Source of the DNA: Capsicum annuum
Taxonomy: Eukaryota; Streptophyta; Magnoliopsida; Solanales; Solanaceae
Assembly: GCF_002878395.1 (NCBI RefSeq)
Contig: NC_061119.1
Coordinates: 19,891,830-19,955,829, forward strand
DNA length: 64,000 nt
Direction: 5' to 3'
This document shows, piece after piece, positions 55,215 to 64,000 of this stretch (the first letter of the stretch is position 1; every line of letters begins with the position of its first letter). The notes beneath the pieces are model-generated. The model did no database searches. It saw only the letters and a program-made list of their open reading frames with translations, and was not told where the DNA came from. A program made the translations under genes and the position numbers.

Positions 55215-55391
55215 TGTCATGATCCAAACTAGGGCCTGACCGTGATGGGTATCTCAAGTCCCACGTGGATCAGAGATCACCCCCTCACCTAACTTAACCA
55301 ACATATCAATCACAACTATTGGATAAATTCAGAACATATAACAAGATATGAAAAATGAGACTAGCAATAGCTTATGAAATGTCTAAACCAT

Positions 55392-56167
55392 TGTAAGACC
55401 CCACAAAATCCTTAGATTAATTCAGTCCTTTAAGCTTGTCTAGGGGTCCCAGACTGAGAATATTTTAGCTAAGTATTCAGATTTGGTGCCATTTTAGCCT
55501 AGAAAAGTTGGAAATCTTATTTTACGACCTTCGTGTTATCCAAATGTTGATATTTTAGTTAATTCATGATCAGGAATGTCCGTAGGTGTTTCTGGACGAG
55601 TTGCAGATTTTTCAAACTTTGTTTGAAGCTCCTTTGGAAACCTAAAATAGTGAATCAATGTGATATTGGTGCGCCATGTCAACTATCACGTTGATACATG
55701 TTTTCCCCAACTCCCAGTATCAATTTTCAGTGAGTCGATGTGGACTCGATGCGACGTGTTGGCCATCACATTGATGCCAAAGACACGACGCGTTAGTCTG
55801 TGCATCGATGGTACAATTTTCAGTCATTAAAAGACCAAAACCTTGGGGGTATTTTGGTCTTTTTTCCCAACCTTCAGCCCCCAAAAACACAAAATTCAGC
55901 CTTAATTCACAAATGTATACTCACTTTCTCTCAAAATCTCTCAAGAACAAGCCTTACAATTTTCAATTCAAGATTTAAATCTTAAGAATTCTACCATCAA
56001 TCTTCTAAAAATCAAGCATCAAGGTATGTAAAGTGTTCATCCAAGGGTTCCTTCCACTTTTGGAGTCCAAGAATCTCTTTTGAACTTCAAGTAATTAATT
56101 TCATGATTTTCATGTTTGGAATTGAAGTGTATCCATGATTGCTATTTGGATTAATTCCTAATTTATG

Positions 56168-56226
<59 letters not shown>

Positions 56227-58012
56227 CATGTGAAATTGATCATTATGTGTGTAGATTCATGTCAATCCATGATAAATCCTGGAATTGTGAAATTAGAGTT
56301 GAATTATGATGCTCACTTGTTGTTCAATACTATGTGCATATATTGTGCTCACCAAGTTCTTAATAAATTATCCATGTGAACTATTAAGAGAATGAAATCA
56401 TGTCAAGTTAGCTTATGTCCAAGTTATATTTTGCAAGTGTTTGTCAAAATTTCCCAATGAATGAATGATGATCAAGTATTTAGCTTACATGCTTCAAGTT
56501 GTGCCATGTCTCTTAATTTATGCAATCGAGTCCTGGGGGTACTTGTACCAGACAATTTAGCTGATTACCTAGAGCTATGGTCAGTTATAGAACAGTATCA
56601 GTCACGTCACGATCATTAGTATTCTCAGTAATTACAGAAACTCAAGAAATCTCAGTAGTGAACGTAATTTAGTCACAGTACTCGGTTCAGACCTCAGTAG
56701 TACTTAGTAGTACTCAGTCAGTTAATAGAATTTAGTAGTTTTCATCAGTCCACGAAATGTACTAAACTTAGTTCAGTTCGGTCAAATAGTAATATCAGTA
56801 ATAACTTAATCTAGCCTAGTACAGTTTAGAACTCAGTACAGTGTCTATTCAGTTGGGAGCAGGATTTGTCACCGAGTGAACCTAAGGATGGAGGCTCACC
56901 TGCTAGTAGAGAGTGTGATCCTTAGAAGAAATCCTTCTGTTCCAGAACTACGTAGCTAGCGTAGGTTGAGATATATTCCTTCCAAATATTAATGGGGTTG
57001 ATATATCTCGTTTGAGTTTTTTCTATTAGCGAGGGTTGATGGAAGAGCTTCCTATCAGAGAGGGTTAACTCACAGCTTGTCTTTACCCATGGCATGGTAT
57101 TGACACCCTTCCATCTAGGGTTATAGGTTGGACTTGAATTAGTTTAGAGAGGGGTATGTAGGTTAGATGATTACCTCTCACAATCTCAGTTTTAGATTCA
57201 GTATCAGAATAGAACTCAGTTCAGTTCTACAGATTCATGACTATCGAATATAATCTCTCAGCTCAGTATGGAACTCATTACAGTTCCACAGAGTTCATGA
57301 CTTTCAGATACAGTTATTCAGATATCAGTAATGCATTATTAGTAGACTCAGTAATCAGTTAATCAGTATCTAGACTCAGTATTCAGTGTATCACGATCTC
57401 AATTACAGTATACGTATTCATGCATGTACTCTTATTCAGTGATACTCATGTTATTCAGTTAGTATTGTTCATGCATGTGAACCCATGCATTTTATCCTAC
57501 CTCACTGAGCATACCAATATATTCAAAGTACTAACACATGCTTTTTTTTGCGCTACGATGTCTTATATCATAGGTTTGACGCACGAGATCATGAGCATCC
57601 TTAGCAGATCCGACTTTCAGCAGTCAGAGTAGTGGTGAGTCCTCATAGTTCGAGGACATGCATATTATTTACAGTATGTCAATTTTAGTATCAGTAGCCA
57701 GAGTTAGTTGGGGCTTTTCCCATCAACTCCATAGTTTAGACAGTTTTAGAGGTTTTTCAGAATAGAGTATTTTCAGACAGTTTTTTAGTTTTTTTTTGTA
57801 CTTATATTCAGTTTTGGTATTATTATACCATACTCAGTATTGTTTCCAGATTTGGACCTCATGGTAGTTTTCCATATTTATCTCAGTTATTTTATGATTA
57901 TAGCATTATTATTATAAAGTTATTGCAGCAGGTACCAGTCATGGGTTAGCTTGTGGTCCTTCGAGATTATGAGCACCGTGTAGCATCCGGGGTACAGACT
58001 TGGGGCATTACA
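55392..58012 (+). mobile_element. Solo LTR, 2.6 kb
   Basis: TGTAAGACCCC...GGGGCATTACA flanked by the target duplication ACCAT (55,387-55,391 and 58,013-58,017). The uninterrupted partner LTR reads TAAACCATTCATC at 36,503, which is the empty site. It contains a dyad region at 55,655-55,815 (ATCAATGTGAT with ATCACGTTGAT, one mismatch) and a (TA)n run at 56,172-56,224. No coding region. Confidence 0.9.
56172..56224. repeat. (TA)n microsatellite in the solo LTR
   Basis: About 26 TA units, uninterrupted. Confidence 0.95.
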
Positions 58013-60213
58013 ACCATTCATCACCACAACACACTAAACCAACACATCCAAGCCCATAGCAATCCACAAAGCCTCTACAATTCAAAGTTAATAAAATATC
58101 AGGACATGCCCCTGACAATAGCCAAAATCCAAGTCTAACAAAGTCTATGAAATAGAGTAAAAAGACTATAAAATGAATGCCTTCCAAAGTATGGAATCTC
58201 ACCACTTTAGTGTCAACTCACGAACTGCTCGAACATCAGGTCATCGCACAAGAAAAGAAGAAGAAGTTTTGGTCATTGTATCATGTGGGGATACAGCATT
58301 TAGAGATGGTTAGAGGTTGGAGTGCTAGCATGTAACCCAGGGATAGAGGAATAAAATAATGTCATCATTAAAGCCAAGTCAAATTATCATATGCAATCAC
58401 ATGTATACACACACACACACATATATATACATATATATATATATAATGTCGGGATAGGGATCAAGGTTTAGCATGCATTTTTAAAATCTTATCCTGGGTT
58501 GTGTAGCTTAACTATCATATTAATAATACCTACGGGCTATATGGGCTTCAGCTCTTACCCCCTGGTTAGGCCCCAGTCTGTGTAGCCACATAAACTGGAG
58601 AATGATCTTACATATACGCTTGGGAGACTAAAACTTTCCATTCATATTCTGAAGAGATTTAAGCACCCAATCATTTAGTATGACATGGGGGACTCAAACC
58701 TCCCACATCATGTAGTACAGAGATTCGAACTTCACGGTCGTCTTAATATAGAGAACTCGAACCACAGCCATTTTGACCCCCACGCTGACAAACACAGCTT
58801 CCAGTATTGATTCTTTGGGATCTCCTCCTTCACAACTCACCTACATAGCCTTATTTAAAGCCCAATTAAAATATTCATCACACATACACAAACATTTATC
58901 CAGTTACTTACTAAAGGCATCCCATTGGTATCGTCATACTAACCCCACTTGCAAGAGTACAACATGCCATAACCATTATCATTCAACATTTGGGATTCAA
59001 ACCCGTTGACTATACAAAGACATCGCTTCAATTCAACTTTTAGGGACTCAAACCATTTATCCATTTAAACCACCAAGGTTAAATTTCATTTAAACTTATG
59101 ACTAACAAGGTCTTTCATGAAACCATTTAGAATATTAGGCCAATGCCTTAGTTCAAAACATATTTCAATTCAATTTATGGTTGTCAAGACCTTTACAATC
59201 ATTCATCCTTCATTAACATTCTTATACCAAGCATTAGTTTAAAATCCAACTCATTATGTGACAATATTCTGCCCATGGGCATTTTCACAAACTAGCTGAT
59301 AACATACCATTATCAAACCATTATTCAAGACAAAATCATTAAGTTAGGGTTAACCATGACCTATTCATTAAATCACAATTTCCATACACCCACATGTGCA
59401 AAACCATTACCAAAAACATGTATAAACACAAGTGAAGTAATGAGAGAACAATACTCAATATTAGACATTCAAACTCCCAATCATGGATTTTAAAACCACC
59501 ATTTATGATTCAAGAACAATGTTTAAAACATATGATTTTTATGAACTAACAATGAAGAAAGAGTCACATGCTTGAATTATGAAGATTTACAGAGAGATTT
59601 TGATCTTTAAGCCTATAGATGGTCAACTTGATGAAATATTAGCCCAATCTCCTGGAGAGGTTTCTAGAGAGTTTTTGAGAGTGTTTTGATCTTCCAAAGT
59701 GAGGAATAAGGGACCAAATAGTATTATAGGATGTGGCGTCTTAAAGGCTTGGGGTGAAAAATGTCTAAAATATCCTCAGCTAGCTGTAGAAGACTCGCAG
59801 GAGGGTATAGTTAGGCCTCTCCACTCGTACCCCATCATACGAGTGGTACCTTCCACTCGTACCTTGATAAAAATGTTGTGCACCATAATCTGTCCAACAT
59901 ACGACTCCTTAGCATGAGTCTTACCCTACCATATGACTAGTACCCATTAAAATCATATTCTATGTGGAATGTCAAGGCTAGACATTGAACAACATACCTT
60001 TTGGCACTATACTTCTCGTATCATGATCATACGAGTCGTATGATGCCTTCTCGTACCAAGAACAGAACTTTATCAGTGTGACATTTACCATCATACAACT
60101 AGGTCCTTGACCTATACCTTCACCATACGAGTAGTACGGTGAGTCGTATGGTGCACAAAAGTCCAAGACTCAGGAAATTTTTCAAGGGCCAAAGTTCAGG
60201 GTGTTTTACTTTT

Positions 60214-61000
60214 AATCTCTTTTTTAGCTTTTTGTAGTGTTTGGTAAAATAAGAAAATATTTTAAAAAAAGAAGCTAAAAACTTATTGAAAAGGGCAAAA
60301 AGTGAGAAGCTGGGTAAACCAACTTTTTAATTTTTAGATTAAAATTCTTTTAAGTTTAACCACGGCATTTACCTTTTTATTTTTTATATTTTCCTTCAAT
60401 TCCAATAATACCCCAAATTTGTAACCCTTAAATATATTATTTTTCTTTCTTTTTTCTCTTTGCTGTTTCTCTCCGTCCCTTCGCTCCAGTTTTCTCTTTA
60501 TCTTTCTCCTTTGTTTTTGAATTATTAGAATTAAAAATTATATATAATTCAACTTATTATGGTATTAAAAGCTTTAAAGACATTTAAGTTATTTTGACAA
60601 CAAAAAAGTGCTTAGCCACACTTGTTTACCAAACACATCAACAAACTTTTTTCATTTTTGTCACTTCTATCCAAACACTTATCTGCTTAAGTTGTAGGCC
60701 CTTATTTTCAGTTTTTAAGCACATAAGTTAAAAAGGTATTTTTTAAATCCTATCCAAAGGGCTCATAATACATTATAAATGTGAAGATCCTTAGAAAAGT
60801 GATTCAAACTTTTTTATAGGGGGTGCGGATAACTTGTGAAATAGATCTATTGTGAAATAGATCTATTATATGTATAATGGATCTAGTTTTCTTTGTGTGT
60901 GGATATTTCTTAACTTCTCTATATATTTTTATTTTAAGTCTGTTTATGTTAGTTTATCGATATTCATATCTTGGGGGGTGATAAATATCCAATTAGATTA
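60214..61000. other. AT-rich spacer between H2 and the right-hand viral remnant
   Basis: No gene. The phrases GTGTTTGGTAAAATAAG near 60,235 and TATCCAAAGGGCTC near 60,750 resemble the ends of common plant hAT-type MITEs, but no clean inverted pair was found. TTGTGAAATAGATCTA is repeated directly at 60,835 and 60,850. Confidence 0.45.
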
Positions 61001-61078
61001 TCTTTCGTAAGTTTTTCTAATAATATTATTTCATCCATATTTTGTTTCCAATATTTTAAATATTCGTGGTCTATCATT

Positions 61079-61297
61079 TTATCCTGTAGTAATTGCAGAG
61101 TTACAGATTTTTGTATAATAATTTATTCTAATTGTACTGATTAGTATATCTAATTCTAGATTTTCAATGTTATTTACTATCTTGTGTTGTTCTTCTCGTA
61201 GCGAGTTTTTTAAATTATATAAACTATCGCATGTACTTTTTTCTAAATTTTCTAAGGTTTCTTCTATCCATATTAATTTTTCTTTTAGATTCTCCAT
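61079..61297 (-). pseudogene. Short coiled-coil-like frame, viral remnant
   Basis: 72 codons, MENLKEKLIWIEETLENLEK and on to NLKNSLREEQHKIVNNIENLELDIL, with regular Leu/Ile spacing of a coiled coil. It begins 80 bases after the preceding frame. Small coiled-coil proteins of this sort occur among pararetrovirus virion-associated proteins, but I cannot assign it. It ends at 61,079, and sequence beyond shows no continuation. Confidence 0.4.
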
Positions 61298-61320
61298 TAT
61301 TTTTCTAATTCGGTTTTATA

Positions 61321-61555
61321 ATTAATTTCTTCATTTAGATTATCTTGATTTTCTCTAGTTTTTCTAATATATTCTAACATCTCTTAATCTGAATAATATC
61401 CATCTGGGTAATTATCCAGGTATAACTGTGTTATCCAATTTATAGTTTCAATTTCATAGTCTAATAATTTTTTTAATATTATTCTCTTAATATCTATAAT
61501 TTCTATATCTCTAAGTATATATAAGATTAAGACTTTAAGATTATCTATCATTTAA
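61321..61555 (-). pseudogene. Ile/Lys-rich frame, unit 2
   Basis: Reads MIDNLKVLILYILRDIEIIDIKRIILKKLL and then INWITQLYLDNYPDGYYSD, a stop, EMLEYIRKTRENQDNLNEEINYKTELEK. It is a diverged duplicate of the frame at 61,865-61,692 (compare KFKILILYVIKDIGIIDIRKIILEKIF). Function unknown. Confidence 0.4.
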
Positions 61556-61691
61556 AATTGACTAAATATTTTATTATAATATTTTGTAGTTGTTTGTTTT
61601 AATCTTATTAACTCTTTTATATTTTTACTAAGAAATTGTACATATTTTATATCTATTTTCCAAAATTCTAAATATACATAGTTTATCATAG

Positions 61692-61889
61692 TTAATGTGT
61701 ATATAGGTATTTATAAGAGTAATTAGGTAAGTGTGGTATGTAATTTATTCTAGCTATATAATCTTTACCAAATATTTTTTCTAATATGATTTTCCTTATA
61801 TCTATTATTCCTATATCCTTAATCACATACAAAATAAGTATTTTAAATTTATCTACCATTACATCAGATAAATAATTATTCATTTTCAT
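61692..61889 (-). pseudogene. Ile/Lys-rich frame, unit 1
   Basis: 65 codons beginning MKMNNYLSDVMVDKFKILILYVI and ending INYIPHLPNYSYKYLYTH. It is the first credible frame after the putative promoter and leader. The same motif order recurs in the next frame, so a local duplication has happened. I do not recognise a domain. Confidence 0.4.
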
Positions 61890-62423
61890 AAAATTGCTCT
61901 TTTCAAAATATTCCCTTCAATCATGTACATAACAAAATATGGTCATCTTAGATTACTATATGCTAGATTATTCTTAAGTAACATATTCTTCGGTCACTAT
62001 TAGCATGGTAATCTGGATATTTTTCCCTTAAACAGCGCCTCTACTCTGGTTACTCCCCTCCATGGCTTCTTGCCTTATTGGTTTCACCTTTAGGATGACA
62101 TAGTTCTTAGGGATTTTTCTCCTTTTTCACTTTGCTAATAAACTTCTTAACATATTATTCTTCGAATAATTCTACTATAAAGTAACTAACATGAATTTAT
62201 TTTATCATACCATGATTGTTGGGAATTATGAATTTAGCTATTCATAATCATAAATAAATATGCCTGTTCGGGTAGGTTTGATATTTCTAAGGTTTGTTCC
62301 TCCATAGTTTTTCCATTGAAATATACCTATTTTTTAATAATTAAGCAAAATATTTGTTGTGGACAAGAGAGAGTTTTTGCTTCAACACATGAAGGCTTGC
62401 TTTGCAATGCCTTCGGTTCATCT

Positions 62424-62431
62424 TATTTATA
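62424..62431 (-). promoter_or_regulatory. Putative TATA box of the viral remnant
   Basis: The reverse complement reads TATAAATA, ten bases downstream of a duplicated 29-mer and about 540 bases before the first short frame. The arrangement fits a 35S-type promoter. Activity is unknown. Confidence 0.5.
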
Positions 62432-62440
62432 AACTGAAAC

Positions 62441-62498
62441 TTTACAAGAGTATTCACGTTTCTAAAATCTTTACAAGAGTATTCATGTTTCTAAAATT
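62441..62498 (-). repeat. 29-bp tandem duplication next to the TATA box
   Basis: Two adjacent units (62,441-62,469 and 62,470-62,498), differing at two positions, contain TTTACAAGAGTATTCA. On the minus strand they lie just upstream of the TATA box, where enhancer duplications are common. Confidence 0.8.
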
Positions 62499-62609
62499 AT
62501 CTACCTAGTCTACTTTACAAAAAGTCTCCTAATAAGACAAAAATTATTAATGCCTAGACTAATAATAGTCAAAAGCCTATACAAAAAGTTTCAATATTTT
62601 ACGTAAAGC

Positions 62610-62644
62610 AAATTGTGAAAGTTTACATGTCGCTTTCACAATTT
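62610..62644. repeat. Perfect 12-bp inverted repeat upstream of the viral promoter
   Basis: AAATTGTGAAAG (62,610-62,621) and CTTTCACAATTT (62,633-62,644) with an 11-base loop. It lies between the long frame and the promoter. Confidence 0.75.
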
Positions 62645-62777
62645 AATAACTTGTCTTCTATTATTACTCCGCTGATATCTTCACGTTGTCGTATCTGCTG
62701 CTTTTCCATATCTCCATTATTGCTTCTTATCTTGTATCTTCCAGCTGGCGTTCTTATCTACTTGGTTGATTTTTCTT

Positions 62778-64000
62778 CTATTCTAGCTGAACTTCTGGGA
62801 TATCATTATCTCCTCCATTACATTTTGAACATTTATGATCTGGATATTTATGTCCAATTGTCTTGCAATATCTGGTTAATAATTCTTCTGAAATAAATTT
62901 TTCTCTGATAGCTCTGGCGATAGGTTCCGTCTCTGGTTTGAGTAATGTCAGAATCCATTGCCTAATAGTTTCCATATCTTTTTCTTGTAATTCCTTTGAA
63001 TTTGAATATATTAGTACATGATTTCTTGAATAATAACTCCATATGGGATTTTGGTTGCGGTATGTGTTTGCTAGCTCTTGCAAAATTGTAGATAGTCCGA
63101 TAATCCTCTTATTCGCATAAAATTTTTGTATCTCAATTCTAGGTATTTCTGGTTGTGGAATAATATCTTGTAGTATAATCATATCTCATGTTATTCCTAT
63201 CTTTACAACTTGTATGGGTTTTTTAACTTTGTCATATAATATCTCTGCTGGTGCCGTGTAAATTTTTATAAAAAATAGGGTAACTTTGGTGATTCTTTTA
63301 AAAATGCTAAATGCTTAATATATTTCTGGTATAGTGGATATCTCATTTCTGTCAGAGGTATATACAGTACTGAGTAGTCCATATTCATAGCAAGTTTTAA
63401 CTAGACTTGGTTTGGTTTTAGGTAAAGCAATTAGCTTATTATATCCGGTCAATCTTTGGGTTATAGAGTTTGTATCTGGTTCTTGGATGTTTATAGCTCT
63501 GGGGTTAGTATTTAAAAAGGTTTGTACATTATAGATATTTTCTATATATGTCCGGGCTGTGTAGGTATAAGTCTTTTTGTCTTGGTTTAAGCTATCTCAG
63601 TATGTGGTAATTTGTGGGGGTATAAACATAGGATCTTTTGATGTATTTGGTATATATGGTTTATCAAATAGCTTGTTTAGGTTCATATTTGTGTTTTTCC
63701 TAACTCCTTTGCTTGTACCTGCAGAACTAGATTGATAAATGTTATGGGTTTTATGGAGTGTCCCATCGTCTCCTTCTAGCTCTGGAACTTTAAAGTCTTC
63801 CGATCGACATAGCTCTGCACACTGCTGAGTTAGCTGATTTGTAACTATAGACTTCAGTTTAAATTCATTAGTCTTTAGCTTTTCTATTTCATTACCCATA
63901 CTGTCCACTTTCATTGAAAGCGTAGTTAGGGTGTTGAATATTTTTCTAGAGTATCCTCTTCTATTATATCAGTCTGTGTAGCTTTGTCTTGATATGTAAT
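62778..64000 (-). pseudogene. Capsid/movement-region protein of the second pararetrovirus-like lineage, broken
   Basis: The best parts are 63,914-63,597 (a coiled-coil-like start, then an NMNLNKLFDKPYIP segment) and 63,182-62,778. A near-continuous but interrupted frame links them (NPRAINIQEP, LTGYNKLIALPKT, YEYGLLSTVYIP). The C-terminal part ends in RYCKTIGHKYPDHKCSKC, a Cys/His cluster (C-x3-H-x5-H-x-C-x2-C) that could bind zinc. I associate this block with the capsid or movement region of solendovirus-type endogenous viruses. Stops near 63,600, 63,285 and 63,200 break it. It continues beyond the window edge at its 5' end. Confidence 0.5.

Larger units (their letters stand above)
36333..60208 (-). 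mobile_element. Ty3/gypsy element H2 with three nested insertions
   Basis: Bounded by the 5-bp target duplication CTTTT (36,328-36,332 and 60,209-60,213). Minus-strand order: 5' LTR (60,208-55,215, split by one solo LTR), degraded primer site, gag and protease remnant, a reverse-transcriptase fragment, a chromodomain remnant, polypurine tract (52,231-52,221), 3' LTR (52,220-36,333, split by a complete chromovirus and a solo LTR). With insertions and their duplications removed, the LTRs are about 2.35 and 2.37 kb, in good agreement. Most of RT, RNase H and integrase is deleted. Confidence 0.85.
55215..60208 (-). repeat. 5' LTR of H2, interrupted by a solo LTR
   Basis: Its pieces are 55,215-55,391 and 58,018-60,208. 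Collinear with the 3' LTR (for example the AAGCTAAGTCAAA-like phrase beside a microsatellite, CTTATGACTAACAAGG and the terminal array). The right end reads GGTGTTTTA. The array of TACGAGT words is at 59,815-60,150, with the dyad ATCATACGA-G-TCGTATGAT at 60,026-60,044. Confidence 0.85.
61079..64000 (-). mobile_element. Endogenous pararetrovirus-like remnant, second lineage (partial)
   Basis: Minus-strand order from 64,000: a long broken reading frame ending in a Cys/His motif (to 62,778), a hairpin, a promoter region with duplicated 29-mer and TATA box, a leader of about 500 bases and short Ile/Lys-rich, coiled-coil-like frames (61,889-61,079). Composition (A/T-rich, Asn/Ile/Lys-rich proteins) differs sharply from all LTR elements here. 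The combination suggests a caulimovirid of the solendo/petuvirus type known as endogenous sequences in nightshades. That is recognition from memory, not a search. No reverse transcriptase is seen in the window. Confidence 0.5.

Noticed and set aside
62615..62896. 93-codon plus-strand frame with membrane-like composition
   Set aside because: It is antisense to the better supported minus-strand viral frame and promoter region; hydrophobicity follows from A/T-rich antisense reading.

Overview
The window is plant nuclear DNA made almost entirely of transposable elements and virus-derived sequence. No cellular gene is supportable. The repeat families (Ty3/gypsy chromoviruses with very long LTRs, a Ty1/copia element, tRNA-Asp- and tRNA-iMet-primed elements, two pararetrovirus-like lineages) fit a dicot with a repeat-rich genome. 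I suspect a nightshade such as pepper or a relative, but that is an inference from recalled family resemblance and was not tested.

Layout. (1) 1-13,591: three copies of a pararetrovirus-like element with a 30K-type movement-protein domain, coiled coil, capsid/zinc-knuckle region and a conserved C-terminal domain, but no recognisable protease, reverse transcriptase or RNase H. Copies A and B are head-to-tail. Copy C is inverted and joined tail-to-tail to B near 11,031. (2) 13,615-18,586: a 5'-truncated Ty1/copia element with its 3' LTR, then a 270-bp foldback MITE (18,621-18,890). (3) 18,891-21,680: AT-rich, non-genic. (4) 21,681-34,687: a minus-strand gypsy element (H1), 3'-truncated, whose gag is split by a 9-kb tandem LTR array (LTR-internal-deleted LTR-internal-LTR, tRNA-Asp primer site). 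(5) 34,688-36,327: non-genic. (6) 36,333-60,208: a second minus-strand gypsy element (H2) bounded by the target duplication CTTTT. It carries three nested insertions, each with its own 5-bp duplication: a Tekay/Del-like chromovirus (37,942-47,761, AAACC), a 3.7-kb solo LTR (47,821-51,532, AGAAC) and a 2.6-kb solo LTR (55,392-58,012, ACCAT). (7) 60,214-61,000: AT-rich spacer. (8) 61,079-64,000: minus-strand remains of a second pararetrovirus-like lineage with a promoter region.

All coding regions are broken by stops, frameshifts or deletions. Many stops sit where Gln or Arg would be expected (CAG/CAA/CGA to TAG/TAA/TGA), the signature of deamination of methylated cytosine in silenced repeats.

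The most unusual pattern crosses families: unrelated LTRs here each carry, a few hundred bases from their start and just upstream of the likely TATA box, an array of short dyad-symmetric words particular to that family. The pararetrovirus-like copies have an analogous GGGTTACCC array upstream of theirs.
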